NCBI GenBank assembly: GCA_004154925.1
Contig: QJNS01000207.1
Coordinates: forward strand, 82,970 to 146,969
DNA length: 64,000 bases
DNA from: Monosporascus cannonballus
Lineage: Eukaryota > Ascomycota > Sordariomycetes > Xylariales
Reading direction: 5' to 3'
Made by a program: the position numbers and the translations under genes. Below, piece after piece: positions 1-13,919 of this stretch. The notes below the pieces were generated by a model. The model searched no databases. It saw only the letters and a list, made by a program, of their open reading frames with translations, and was not told where the DNA came from. Position 1 is the first letter of the stretch, and each line of letters opens with the position of its first letter.

Positions 1-745
1 ATAGTTTCTTAAACAATAGGATATGAATAAGTCGTTGTTTGATTCAATATAAGTTGTTTATAATTTAATATAACAATTTTAAGAAATAAGACTTAAAAAT
101 AAAAAGATTATAGCCGATTTCCGTTCTAAATGAATATTGTGTTAAAAATAAAATTAAACCATTTATCAGTTATAGAAAAGGATTTTTGATTTACTGATAA
201 TATAAATTCATTTATCATCTAACCTTAAAAAATACGTTTCTATTAATATGAATGTTTATTTATTAAACATTATCGTGGTTTAAAAAACTAATAACATAAA
301 AATAATTAAAAAAGAAAAAAGCAAAACATTAAGCTAAGTAACAAAGTAAGAAAAAAACATCGTTCAATTAATGGAAAATTATGTATTCTGCTAACAAAGT
401 TTCCAGCTTTTAAAAAAGTCCAATTAATTTCGTAATTAAAATTTTTTACGTTATTTTTTAGTGGATTTCAATTAAACTCGGAAAACAAACATTTTATTTT
501 TTAGTTAATATAAATCGCTCTATATGTGGAGCTATAAATTATTTTCTTTTAAATATTTATAAATAATTTACAAATATAAGAATATTTTTGATTTAGTTTA
601 TGTTTTACTTTAAACTTTATATAAGTCTTATAAAAACAGGGATTTTCGTCTCAAAAAAAACCTTTTTAAAAATCTAAGATAGATTTATAACAGCTAAACC
701 TCGGCCAAGGTTTTTAGCCTTTTCAACGTGATCTAGATGATATAG
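1..745. other. AT-rich RIP-mutated DNA without a gene
   Basis: This stretch is very AT-rich and has stops in all frames. I see no LTR, no conserved motif and no open frame worth reporting. Its right end is the insertion point of RT1: the last five bases before the element (746-750, GTAAT) are repeated after it. Confidence 0.6.
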
Positions 746-750
746 GTAAT

Positions 751-1149
751 TGTTATGACCCAACGTCCTTAATACAACCGGAAACAGTCAAATTAAGTGG
801 AACACAAAGGAAAGGGTTACGTAACGAGAGTCAGGATCATTATAATCATCGCGAAATCCACGAGACTTAGGATTATTGGGATTATTGCGTAATCTTAATA
901 ATCCAGTAATTAGTAATAAACAAAATTAAGTATAAGACGAAGATTATTTTTATAATTTAAATAACTTTAGCCTGCAATATTTATTAATATTAGATATTTA
1001 TAATATAATATTTCGTTACTCAAGGCACCTTTGGTATTAAGAAACGTAATACGTTACTATATGTATTGTTTAGATTCCCACGATATTTCTGTTAACATAA
1101 ACCCATCGACTTAAAGTTTAATAATTGGTTAAATTACTAAGCCGTTATA
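751..1149 (+). repeat. RT1 5' LTR
   Basis: It begins TGTTATGACC and ends ..AAGCCGTTATA, a RIP-altered form of the family end ..CCAAGCCGTCACA. The last 130 bases, including a GTCGAC-like stretch and the TAATACGTTA region, match the 3' LTR at 7290-7687 and the LTR halves of RT2. I found no convincing tRNA primer-binding site just after it; in the other family members the same place reads like TTTTTATTTAATAAT. Confidence 0.9.
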
Positions 1150-1268
1150 CGTTATACGTTTTTATTTAATAATATTATTAAGCTTTAAGTGATATCGCCG
1201 ACATTATATTTATTAATAAGTTGTTCGAATAATTTACTTATCAGGTCCTTAATTACTCGGATATTAGA

Positions 1269-4200
1269 ATGGAATCGAAGAAGGAAAAAAAGAAATTTGG
1301 CCTTTTTTACGACGAAGTTCTTTGACGTTTAGATATCATAAACGAACGTATCTTTTAATTAAAGAAAGATAATAGTGATCTGACGATTTCTTTTTAAGCT
1401 GTCTATGAAAAACCTAAGGAAATAGGGAAAACCCCCGAAACTAGAAAGCTTTTTCGAATAAGCCAGATTATTTAGCTGAATTTTACTAAGGAAGCAAGAA
1501 AAGTTTTTAAATTTCCCAAATCGGAACCTTTCGGGTGAATTTTAATGAAATTATAATTGTTTTTATTTTAACGCCGAATTTATTCCGGGTATTTTTTTAT
1601 TCCATTTGATATGTTTATTATACGAATTAAGTTTGTAATCGGACGGTTTATCGGAAATGCGGTTATTTAATTTCAGTCCATTATAAAGAAATACGATATT
1701 TTACTAGTCGAAAAACGAAATCCGGAGATGGTAGAAATTTATAACGATTACGAATAGTTCGAATAAGTATTAACAAAACTTTTCGGAATAATAAATAAAA
1801 AAGTAAAAGCCGAAATGTAAATCTAGCAGTTACGCCAGAAGGGATTAACATTCAGTTACGGCTGTATTTTCGTTTAATTAGCAATTAAGTTGAATTAAGG
1901 ATAAGAAGTATTAATGGCTAAGTTTATCGACGGCCTGAAAAACAAATATAAGAAAAGTTTTCCAAACTTAATGGGCTTAATTATTTTTCGGATAATATCG
2001 TTATAAGAGTTAAAATTAACCGTTAATAATACGTATAACGTAATAAATATATAAAAACAAAAAGTAATAATAAATTTTAATATTCGGTTAATATTAATAT
2101 TTTTTGAGGTAGTAATATTTTTTACGAAACAGACTTCAAATTTATAGAATTAAAAGTTATTTACAAAAAGGATTAAAGCTGAATTAAATGTTATAAATGT
2201 AATAAGATGAGGCATAAGGTAGCATGGTATAAGATACTTAAGAAACCCCGTTAAGATAATTGGAAACCTGTACCGGAGGGATAATTCAGGAAAAGATAAA
2301 AAAACGGAAGTAAACCTATTAATATGATTCGGCTTAAATACGTATTAGGCCTTTTATAGTAAAAAGTTTAATAGAGATTATTACGATAAGAAATTGGACG
2401 AAAAATGCAAAAAACCAGAAAATGAACTTAATAAACGTTGCGAATATAATACGAAGTATTATAAGAATAGTTACGTAAATATTAGGATTAGACGGAAAAA
2501 GTTTGTCTCGAAACCCCTGATCGATACGGCAAAATGCATGCTATATATTGTCGACGATAAGAATATCTCGATTACGAAAAATAACAGTAATATATTTATA
2601 AACGGATTAATTGCATGTATTATAAGGGATTCGATTTTTCAAATCGTACCGGAACTAATAAAAACGATAAATAATAATATCAATATTTTCGAACCCTAGC
2701 CCCAGAAAATATCCAGCAGTTGGCCGAAGCAGAAAACTGGCCCGAAAAAAAGTAATGCCCGTAGGAAAACCGTTGTTGTTATTATTAATAATATAATTAT
2801 TAAACGGAAAAGGAATTAATCTAGCGCATAATAAAAACAATATCGCCAAAAAATAATCAGGGATCTTTATTCTTAATTATAATTTAATATAAACCTTTGT
2901 ATAAGAAATATTATTAAAGAAATACGTTAATTTATAAACGATTTTGAGAACGATAATTAGAATAACCTATAATGGGATATAATCGTGAATATGAAAAAAT
3001 AATTTATTTAATACGAACAAGGATTGTAATAAAACTAAATATAACTAATATAGTTCGAAAACATAATATGCCGATCATAACGACAAATATAATAATTTAA
3101 CGTATTAAACGAAAAAATATATGTAAAGTTTAATAGATTTAAATAAAAGTTTAAAACAGGTTATTTATAAAGAAAGGTGCAAGATAATAAAGTTTTAAAA
3201 ATTAAAAAACAATCCCAAAAAAGGTTTTAAACGTAACGATAAAAAACGTTAATACTTTTATTACTTTGCATATACAAATCGCAACGTATTGGTATATTTC
3301 TAATAATTGATTACGGAGTTCTGGGCGGAAATTATATTGTATGAAATATAATTAATAAATTTAAATTAATAAAGAGATATATATTAGAACTTTATATAAC
3401 GACAAATACAGAAATTTAAGAATTTATTTAAGATAAAAAAAATATTATACGCCAAATTAATTATTTCGAAATTTTTATTAAAAAATGATGGCAAATAATT
3501 AATTTCGATATTATTTTATTTGGGGATTACGATATAATTTTAGGATTATTATGGATCCATTAATACAAATTTTGATTAATAAAAAGAGTAATTTAAAAAA
3601 ATATACCTGATACCCCATTCATGAACAAAAAAAGAAAGAATTAAGATTTTAATGTTTAATCAAAGATAGCGAAAAATATAGGCATAAAGATACGACAAAC
3701 AACTTTATTACCTAAAACGATAAAAAATAAAAAAAATAGATATTGAAGAAAAATATAACGTATCGTTATTATTATTAAAGGGAAATTAAATTAATTAAAT
3801 AATAACCTAAAATTATAATAACCCTAAGAATTAAACGATTTAATTAATTTGTTATTATAATATTATAAATACAAATAGCTTTTTAAAAAGAAATTCGATA
3901 CGAAATTAGTAAAATATAGCGAATAAGATTATAAAATAATTTTTAAAGAAAAATCTTGGACAAAGTTTTACCTTATATATAACTTTAATAAAAACGAATT
4001 ATGCATTTTTAAAAAATACCTAAAACTCGGCTATAAAAAAGATAAATTTAATTTTCGAAATTATTAGCAAAGTATTTTATATTGTTTGTGTTCAAAAAAT
4101 GGGAAATTACGATTTATATTTAATTATCGGTAATTAATTGATATTATTATTAAAAGAAATATTATTAAGTTTAATTACGGAAATACAAAGCAGATTTTAC

Positions 4201-6660
4201 GGTATTAAACAATTTATAATATTCGATTTTAAAGATAAATATAATTAAATTAGGTTTAAAAAATAAAAGTAGAAAATATCTTTTAAAACGAAATACGGAA
4301 TATTTAATTATTTAGTTATATTAATAAGATTTATAAACTTAATAATAATTTTTGAACGAATAATACATTATATATTACAAAAGTATTTCGATATTTTTAT
4401 CGTTTATTACCTCGACGATACTTTCATTTTCTTAAATATAAAAAAAATACGTAAGATACGTTCATAAAGTTTTTTAAGCTTTATAAAACATCAAGGTATT
4501 TATTAACTCGGAAAAAAATTAATTTTATATATAGGAACTAAAATATCTGGAATATATTATTATCCTAGGACATATTATGATAAACTTTAAGAAAATCGCT
4601 GTAGTTACAAAATAATAAATATTAACGTTAATTAAAACGGTACAGGTATTTTTGGATTCGTTTATTATTATAGGAAGTTAATTCGAAACTTTAGCAAAAT
4701 AATTATACCTTTAATAAATTTTTAAAACAAGGAAAAAAAGTTTAAATAGAAGCCGGAAACAGAAAAAGTATTTTAGGAAATCAAAAATACGATTATTATC
4801 AAACGAATATTAATTATATACGACTTAAACCGTCTCGTTAAATTAAAAACCGATATTTCGAATTACGTATTAAGCGTAATAATCGGATACCAAAATAATT
4901 AAGGTAAATTATAGCTTATTATATTTTCTTTTCGATAAGTTAAAAAAACCGAAGTTAATTAAAGTATTCCAAATAAAATATTTATAGCCATTATGATGGT
5001 ATTTCGAATATTAAGATATTTTCTAAAAGGAAGCGTATACCAGATTAAGGTTTATACGGATTACCAAAGTTTTATCCGATTTATTACAATTAGGGAATTT
5101 ATAAAACGATAATTTCGTTAGGTAAAGAAATTGCCAAATTTCGATTTCGTTATTATTTATAAGAAAAATTTAAAGAATAACAAAAAGAATACTTCAAATA
5201 AGTAATTAGACTTTAAAGAAAAATTAGTTAAAATTAGCTATATAATTTTCGATATTATTATAAAAGAATATTGATGTTTACGACAAATTACGATAATTAG
5301 GGTAATATTTTTCGATATGCATTAGGAAATTTAAAAGTATAACAATAAAGTCCTTAAAAATCAAAGAATAAATAAGATATAAGTTCCAAAAAAATATCCC
5401 AAAAGTTTAGTACGAAAAATATACCAATATTGATTACATATATATCTCAAAATCTATAAAACCTTAAAACAATTTTAACATAAAAATTATTTTCCTAAAA
5501 TAAAATTAATAATATACAAGATTATACGATAATACGATATTTGCGTTAAAATAAAAGTTTAAGGACATAAACTATACGGAAAAATATAATTATTATTAAT
5601 TGTGAAATAACCATAATATTTAATTATATTCGATTTTATTATTAAACTTCTTATATCAAAAAATCCAATTAAAAATATATTCCGGTAGCATTTTCGTAAT
5701 CGTTAATCGATTTATAACGATTTTTTATTTTTTGCGATGATAAAATGATATAACCGCCGAACAAATAATATATATTTTTTACATACGTTTTTATCATATA
5801 CGGATTATTAATGGAAATTATTTTATGTTAAGGATAAATATTTGCATCTAAGTTTTAATAAGATTATATAGTATAAATCGACCCAAATTACATATTATAT
5901 AATATATTTAAAGGTTAAATAAATAAATAAATAAAACGAATAAACAAAAGCATAAAAGTTTACCTAAGATATAACACTAATTATAAATAAAATAATTAAG
6001 TTAACAAATTACCAATTACATAATTAACTTATTATGCCAGTTATTACGAAAATATTAAAATAATATTTACAAACGCAAATTCTGGCTTTATTCCAGATAT
6101 TTATTAAAAATTAAGCGGTAACGATTTAATTAATATTAAAACAATCCTTGCGTTAAAAAAATTACGATAATTACATAAAAAAATAAATATAAAATTAAAA
6201 TTCGTACGGAATTAAATAAATAAATATTATAACCAAAAAGATTTAAAAAGATTAACTTTCCAAAAAGGGAATATAGTTTTTCCGCTACCAAAAATATTTA
6301 AATAAAACGGCCCAGCAAAATATTTAATTTTCAGTATATTAATCCATATAAAAGTATTTAAAAAATCTCAGAGAACAATTATTAATTAGAATTTTTACTA
6401 AAAATCAAATTGCAGGGAATTTTTACGTTTTTTTATTCTAGTTAACAGCTGATATAACTAAAATAGATACGGCATAAAATAATATAAAAGTAAAAAACGA
6501 ATAGGTATACGAAATGGAAAATATTTTCTATATACGAAAACAAAACGGACTTACCCAATACCTAATTCAATGGAAAAAGCATCCAAATTCCGAAAATACA
6601 TGGGAACCCGCCAAAAATCTTATTAGCGCCTAGCGCCTATTAAAGAACTTTCATCAATAA
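1269..6660 (+). pseudogene. RT1 gag-pol remnant (chromovirus polyprotein)
   Basis: A recognisable gag start (ATG at 1269, reading MESKKEKKK) opens the region. A CCHC zinc knuckle lies at 2189-2230 with its last Cys changed to Tyr. The stretch 2394-2699 between gag and protease is still open. The protease catalytic Asp is kept (IDYG, Asp codon 3309-3311) and an ILG-type motif follows near 3525-3555. Reverse transcriptase keeps YLDD at 4408-4419. The integrase core is near 5690-5860, with its first Asp read as Asn. The chromodomain lies at about 6508-6640 and is the best preserved part (QYLIQWKKHPNSENTWEP), with a stop at 6658-6660. Many TAA/TAG codons stand in place of Gln. This is the only element here whose protease active-site Asp survives. 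It would have supplied capsid, protease, RT/RNase H and a chromatin-targeting integrase. Confidence 0.9.
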
Positions 6661-6774
6661 CGCCGAGGTTAACGAGATTAAAAGTTCCCCAATTAATAAA
6701 CGACTAATCGGTGGGTTTAAGGTTGGATTAGTCGAAAGGAGGAGCAGCCTCCGCCGATATAACCTTGGTGGCCT

Positions 6775-7158
6775 TCAATTCGGCTTGTTTTTTTTAACGT
6801 TCCAATTTTTCAATTCCTCCAGATGGTCGATATTACGAAATACAGCTTTTATTATTTTGTCATATTATATGTTCTTTTGTTTACGTAAACGGCGTAAACG
6901 GACGTTAATTTCAGAAATAATCTAATCTGCCTTTTCTTTAACGGCCTCTAGTTTTAACTTAAGTTTTCGGTATTAAGTAATAACGCGTTATAATTACTTT
7001 AGGCTTAAACCCCGTACGTTACAGTTGGATTGGCCGTTTTTAATACAAAACGAATAACGAGAAAAATCGTCCTTCGACGATTTGCATTTTAGTTTCTTTC
7101 GTTCGCAGTAGGAATAAAACGCCATATCGACAGGATTTGCAAAAAGCACCGCGGCCAT
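6775..7158 (-). pseudogene. RT1 antisense gene: six-Cys zinc-cluster plus coiled-coil remnant
   Basis: Read on - from ATG 7158-7156, one frame runs 127 codons to TGA 6777-6775. Its only breaks are five TAA/TAG codons that fit CAA/CAG changed by RIP. After about 13 residues comes the cluster (7021-7116): Tyr-X2-Cys-X6-Cys-X9-Tyr-X2-Cys-X7-Cys, with ERKKLK between Cys 2 and Cys 3. Four of the six positions are still Cys and the other two are TAT, one transition from TGT. Basic residues before Cys 3 recall Zn(II)2Cys6 regulators. The second half is rich in Lys, Leu and Glu, includes RLRRLRKQK and looks like a coiled coil. It converges on pol, 114 bp from its stop. The first in-frame stop after the cluster is 6996-6994. 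Function is unknown; a DNA-binding role is inferred from spacing only. Confidence 0.8.
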
Positions 7159-7289
7159 TAAAAAGATGCATTAAACGGTTTTAATCTTGGAAAAAGGTTT
7201 AACGTATTTCTTGATATAACACGTTATGATAAACTAAATACTTACGGATGAAATTTTCGAAACGAAAATCCTAAAAAAGAGAGAATCGT

Positions 7290-7687
7290 ATTATAACTTA
7301 ACGTTCTTAACATAACCGAAAACAATTAAAGTAAATGAAGCACCAAGGAAAAAATTACATAACCAAAGTTAAAATTATTAAGATTATTGCAAAATCGACG
7401 AAAGTTAAAATCATTAAGATTATTACAAGATTTTAATAATTTAGCAATAATTAATAAACAAAGTTAAATATAAGACGTTTATTATTGCCATAGGTTAAAT
7501 AATTTCAGCTTGCAATATTTATTAATATCAAATATTTACAAAATATCAATTTGTTACCCAAGGCACCATTGGTATTACGAGACGTAATACGTTATTATAT
7601 CTATTGCTCAGATTCTCACGATACTTCTGCCAACATAAACCCGTCGACTTAAGGTTTAATAATTGGTTAAACTACCAAGCCGTCACA
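7290..7687 (+). repeat. RT1 3' LTR
   Basis: It begins TATTATAAC (RIP form of TGTTATGAC), is preceded by a purine-rich tract (AAAAAAGAGAGAATCG-like), and ends ..CCAAGCCGTCACA. The flanking GTAAT repeats the sequence left of RT1. The short open frame inside it (7604-7810) is LTR sequence running into the flank, not a gene. Confidence 0.9.
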
Positions 7688-7692
7688 GTAAT

Positions 7693-8400
7693 ATGGACCA
7701 GATTATATAGATTTTATAGATTTATAGAAAATTTATTAAACGAAAAGAAAAGAAATTCAGTTTTCTTTATAAGTAGCTATATATTTAGTATTTCCGTTTT
7801 TAGTTATTAATTTAATATTGTAATTAAAGGCATTATCTTTTAGTAGGGAAGGAATCTGCGCCTCTTTTTAGTGAATAAATTATCGAATTGTTTTTCACCC
7901 AATTATTAAATGCGAATTAAAATATATTTTCGGATCTTAATTACATTTTAATATACATACAGAATAAATTCGTTTTATTTTCATAGCTCTTTCTTTAATT
8001 GAAGATTAATAATTCATAAAGTATTTAAGATATAAACTTTTCAAAACTTAGTATAAACGATGTTATAAAGTGATGTTTAAAAATAAATCATACAGTCGAT
8101 TCATGTTATTAGTTATAAAAGAATTAATACACAGATTAAAAATATACATCCAATTCAAAATATTTTAATTAATCGATAATATGGTAGCCGTTATCATTCC
8201 ATTTTAAAAAGGTCTTTTTCCATTTTAATAATTATCTAGTTTTAAAAGAAATATTATTAAAATCCAAGAATTTAAGATTACAAAATGAGAAGTAATAGAA
8301 ACCCTACTAAGAAAGCAAAAAGAAAAAAATTAAGATCTCTAATAAGCTCTACATTTTAATAAAAAAACATCACATTCAACAGAAAGGTTATATTTGTTTA
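7693..8400. other. AT-rich DNA between RT1 and RT2, no gene
   Basis: This is the continuation of the sequence that RT1 entered. I see no LTR here, although the 5' LTR of RT2 would be expected immediately left of its gag. No conserved frame is visible on either strand. Confidence 0.55.
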
Positions 8401-8551
8401 TTAACAAAAAGCTTTAACCGTATCATTATTCTATATTAACTAATTACGTAATAGTATCGTTAAACTCTAAATAATATCGATTAATGTTATATCTATTAAT
8501 AAGTAACCCAAATCATTTATTTACCAAGTTCTTAATTACTCGGATATTAAA

Positions 8552-11500
8552 ATAAAATCCGATAAAAAATTATTTCGCCTTTTTTACGAAAAGGTTTTAC
8601 AACGCCTAAATGCTATAAATAAACCTATTTTTTAGTTAAAAAGAAATAAAAATATTTTTACGATTTCTTTTTAAGCTGCCCATTAAAAATTAAAAGAAAA
8701 AAGAAAAACTTCCGAGCCTGGAAAAGTTTTTCGAACAAATCAGATTATTTAATTAAATTTTACTAAAGAATTAAAAACAGTTTTTAAATTTCCCAAGTTA
8801 GAATTTTTCGACGGAATCTTAATTAAGTTATAATTATTTTTAATTTTGTACCGAACATATTTTGGGTATTTTCTTATTCGATTAATTACGCTGATTCTAC
8901 GAATTAAATTCGTAATTTGACGATTTACTGGAAATGCAATTATTTGGTTTAAGCCCGTTATAAAAAAATACGTTATTTCATTAATTAAAAAACGAAATCG
9001 GCAAATAATGTAGGTTTATAACGATTACGAATAATTTAAATAAACATTGACGAAAGTTTTAGGAATAATAAATAAAAAGATAAAAGGCGAAATATAAATA
9101 TAATAATTACGGTAAAAAAATTAATATCTAATTATAATAATATTTTCGTTTGATTAATAACTAAGTTTTTCAACGACTAAAAAAAAATATAAAACTTTTT
9201 TTTTAATTTAATCGGCCCTATTATTTATTGAATTATATCTTTATAGCATGTTAAAATTAACGATTAATATTACGTATAACATACCAAAGATATTAAAGGA
9301 AAAAACATAATAAATTTCGATATATGGATAATGTTAACGTTTTTGGACATAATAATATTTTTTACGGCATAAAACAAAACCTTATAGGATTGAAAGTTAT
9401 TTATAAGAAATATTAGAATTAAATCGAATATTATAACGGCGGAAAAAAATATAAAGTTTATAAATATCCTCTACCCAAAAAACCTCAACAAAATAATTGG
9501 AAACCTATGCCGGAAGAATAATCTAAAAAGAAAATTAAAAAATTGGAAATAAGTTTAGTAATATAATTTAGCTTAAATATATACTTGGTCCTTTATAACA
9601 GGAAATCAGATAAGGACCTTTACGATAAAGAATTCGATAAAAAATGCGAAAGGCCAGAAGATTAACTGAATAAATATCGAAAATATAATAAGAAGCATTA
9701 TAAGGATAATTACGCATATATTAGGATTGGATAGAAAGAATTTCTCTCGGAACTCTTAATCGATACGGCAAAATATATGTTACATATTATCAACAACGAA
9801 ATATCCCGATTACGAAAACTAAAAACAATATATTTACGAATGAATCATCAGAATATATTATAAAAAATTCGAGTTTTTAAATCGTATCGAAAGTAATAAA
9901 AATGATAAATAATAATATTAACATTTTTGAATTATAGGCCCAAAAAGAAATTTAGTAATTGGGCGAAATAAAAAGCTAACCTAAAAAAATAATGCTTACA
10001 AAAAAACCATTTTTGTTATTATTAATGGTATACTTATTAAACGGAAAAAACTTAATACAACGTATAATAGAAATATACTGCCAAAACTTTATTACAGATT
10101 TATATCTTTTGATAAATATTTATTATAAACCTTTAGAAAAGATTACTAACGAAAAAATATATTAATTTATAAGAAATGTTTAAAATGATAATTAGGATAA
10201 TATATAATAAGATATACTAATTAACATAAAAAAATAATTTGTTTGATAAAGAAATAAATTATAACAAAATTAAAAAAATTAGTACAATTCGAAAAAATAG
10301 TAGGCCGATAATAAAGATAAATATAATAACTTAATATATTAAATATAGAAATACAGATAAAGTTCGATAAATTCCAATAAAAGTTAAAAGAAAAAAGGTA
10401 TTTATAAAAAAGCCGTAAAATACCGAAACCTAGAAAAATTGAAAAACATTTTTAAAAAAGGCTTTAAACGTAACGATAAAAGCCGAAAATAATTTTATTA
10501 TTTTAGAAATACAAATTGGAATATATTAATATATTGTAATGGTAAATTACGGAATTCTGAATGGGAATTATCTTATATTAAATATGGTTAATAAGTTTAA
10601 ATTATTATGGAAATATAAGTCATAATTTTATATAACGATAAATACCGAAAATCAAAGTTTCGTTTATAATAACGATAATATTATATACGAAATTAATTAT
10701 TTCGAAATTTTTGTTTAAAAATAATATCAAATAATTAATTTCGATATGATTTTATGCGAAAATAACGATATCATCTTAGGATTATTATGGATACGCTAGT
10801 ACGGAATCTTAATTAATAAAGGGATTAATGAAATGAAGTTCGTTTTATACTTTATTACAAAATACAAAAAAGGAAAATTAAAATTTTAATATTCGATTAA
10901 TAATAATGGTAAATATAAGCATAAAAATAGGACAGAAATCTTTTTATTTGCAGGGACAAAATATTAAAAAAATAGATATCAAAGAAAAATAGAACGTACT
11001 GTTATTATTGTTTAAGCAAAATTAAACTAATTAAATAACAATCTAAAATAATAGCTTTAAAATCGGAAAGTTTAATTAATATATTATTATAGTATTATAA
11101 ATACGAATAACCTTTTCGAAAGCAATTTAATACGAATATACTAAAATATAACAAATAGGATTATGAAATAATTTTTAAGGAAGGACTTTCGACGAAAATT
11201 TACCTTATTTATAACTTTAACGAGAACGAATTATGTACTTTTAAAAAAAATTTAAAAAGTCGGTTAAAGAAAAAATGGATCCGGTTTTCGAAATTACAAG
11301 CAAAATATCCGATATTTTTGGTATTTAAAAAAAATTAAAAATTGCGACTTGTCATTAATTATCGATAATTAAAAAAATGTTATTATTAAGAACCAAATAT
11401 TATTATTCTTAATTACGGAAATAAAAAACTAATTTAATAGAATGAAATGGTTTATCATATTTGATTTTAAAAATAAATATAATCTTATTAAAATTTTACA

Positions 11501-13899
11501 AAATACAATTAAAAATAATTTTTAAAACAAAATACGGATTATTTGAGTTTTTAATTACATTAATAAAATTTACGAACGTATTAGTAACTTTTTAACCGAT
11601 AATGCATTATGTATTACGATAATATTTTAATGTTTTCGTTATTTGTTATTTCGACGATATTTTTATTTTTTTAGAAGTCGAAAAAATATACGTAAAGTAC
11701 GTTTATAAGATTTTTTAAGTATTATAAAACGTAAACCTATTTATTAACGCAGAAAGAAGTTAATTCCAAATATAAAAAATAAAATATCTGGAATATATTA
11801 TTACTTTAAGATATATTAAGATGAACCTTAAAAAATTAGTATAATACCAAAATAACAAATATTAAAAGATAATTAAGCAAATATATGTATTTTTTAAATT
11901 CGCTAATTAATATAGAAAGTTTATTCGAAAATTTAATAAAATAATTATATTTTTAATAAACCTTATAAAGAAATTTCAAAAAACCTACTAAACGCTAAAA
12001 ATAAAGAAAATATTTTAAGAAATTAAAAATGTAATTATTAACGAACCGGTTTTAATTATATATAATTTAAACAATCTCGTTAAGTTAAAGACCAATATTT
12101 CGGATTATGCGGAAAACGTAATAATTGGATAACGAAATAATTAAGGCAAATTATACCTTATTATATTTTTTTTTGTAAAAAGTGAAAAGAACCGAACTTA
12201 ATTACGGCATTTTGAATAAAAAGTTTATGGTTATTATTATAATATTTTAAAAATTTAAACATTTCTTAAAAGGATATTTGTATTAGATTAAGGCTTATGC
12301 GGATTATTAAAATTGTATCCGATTTATTACCATTAAGAAACTTATAAGATAATAATTAAAATACGCGGAAAAATTGGCGAATTTCGATTTTTTTGTTATC
12401 TATAAGAAAAGTTTAAAAATGGCAAAATAAATGCTTTAAGTAAACGACCAAACCTCGAAGAAATTAGATAAAATTAGTTATATAATTTTCAATATTATTA
12501 TAAAAAATTATTTATACATACAATAAATTACGATAATTCGGATAATACCTTTAAATATATATCAGAAAATTTAATAATATAACGATAATTTTCCAGAAAA
12601 TTAAAAAACGAATAAAATATAGATACCAAAACAATATGAAAAGGGTCTAATACGAAAAATATACAAATATTAATTATATAGATATTTAAGGATCCATAAG
12701 ATGTTAAAAAGGTTTTAACGTATATATTTTTTTCTTAAAAAGAAATTAACGGTACAAAAAATCATACGGTAATATGATATTTACGTTAAAGCGAAGGCTC
12801 GACGATATAAGCCATATGGAAAGTTACAGCTATTACTAGTCGTAAAGCGATTATAATATATAATTATATTTAATTTTATTATTAAACTTTTTATGTTAAA
12901 AATTCTAATTATAAAAATATATTACTGTAGTATTTTCGTTATTATTCACGGATTTATAAGTTATTTTTATTTTTAATGATATTATAAAGATACAAACGCC
13001 GAATACATAATATATATTTTTTTCAAATATATTTTTAGTATATATAGATTCTCTATAAAAATTATTTTAAATAAAGGATCGATATTTGCATTTAAGTTTT
13101 AATAAAGCTTAATAATATAACTCGGTTTAAACCATAAATTATCCAACGTAATTAAATCTTAAACAGATAGATAAATACATTAAATTTTTGAAATTTATTT
13201 ACGATATTATATTAATTACGAACAAAATAATTAGGTTAAAAAATTACTTATTACGTAATTAACTTATAATACCAATTATTACGAAACTATTAAGACAATA
13301 CTTACGAACGCAAATTTTAATTGTATTTTAAAGGTTTATAGGGAAATACGAGATAATAATTTATTTAATGTTAAAGTAATTTATACGTTAAAATAATTAC
13401 GATACTTATATTAAAAAATAAAAATAAAAGTGGAATTCGTGTGGAATTAAATAAATAAGTATTATAATTAAAAAAAGTTAAAGGGATTGATTTTCGATAA
13501 AGGGAAAATAGTTTTTTTCGTTACCAAAAATATTTAAACGAAACGACTTAATAAAAAAATTCGATATTAAGTATATTGGTCGATATAAGAACGTTAGGAA
13601 AATTTCAGAAAATAATTCTTAATTGTAAATTTTGCCAAAAATTAAATTTTATTTAATTCTTTATATATCTTTTATTCGAGTTAAATGCAGATATAATTCA
13701 AGTGTATACGGCATAAAAATTTTTGGAAATAAAAGACGAATAAATATACGAAATAAAAAAAACTTTTAATATTCGAAAACAAAACGGATTTACCTAGTAC
13801 CTAATTAAGTGGAAAAAGTACCTAAATTCCGAAAATACCTGGGAACCAGTTAAAAATTTTATTGGCGCCCAGCGTTTGTTAAAAAACTTTTACCAGTAA
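8552..13899 (+). pseudogene. RT2 gag-pol remnant
   Basis: It follows the RT1 order. The protease motif near 10542-10570 reads VNYG, with the catalytic Asp changed to Asn (codon 10545-10547). Reverse transcriptase YFDD is intact at 11647-11658. The chromodomain lies at about 13747-13875 (..IKWKKYLNSENTWEP..), with a stop at 13897-13899. Numerous in-frame TAA/TAG codons replace Gln and Trp. The polyprotein would be secondary in sequence to RT1 but clearly the same family. Confidence 0.85.
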
Positions 13900-13919
13900 T
13901 AACGGAATTATTCGAAGTA

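Larger units (their letters stand above)
751..7687 (+). mobile_element. RT1: full-length Ty3/gypsy chromovirus, RIP-inactivated
   Basis: This complete LTR retrotransposon (family I) has two LTRs of 399 and 398 bp in direct orientation. It is bounded by a perfect 5-bp target-site duplication GTAAT (746-750 and 7688-7692). The gene order read on + is gag with a CCHC knuckle, aspartic protease, reverse transcriptase, integrase, chromodomain. An extra gene lies on - before the 3' LTR. Stops in every frame show it cannot be autonomous. It differs from RT3, RT4 and RT7 in the start of its LTR, so it is a separate subfamily. Confidence 0.93.

Noticed and set aside
1150..1180. Primer-binding site after the RT1 5' LTR
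   Set aside because: The sequence after all family I 5' LTRs is an AT-rich TTTTTATTTAATAAT-like stretch. No match to a tRNA 3' end could be recognised, so self-priming or RIP loss cannot be told apart.
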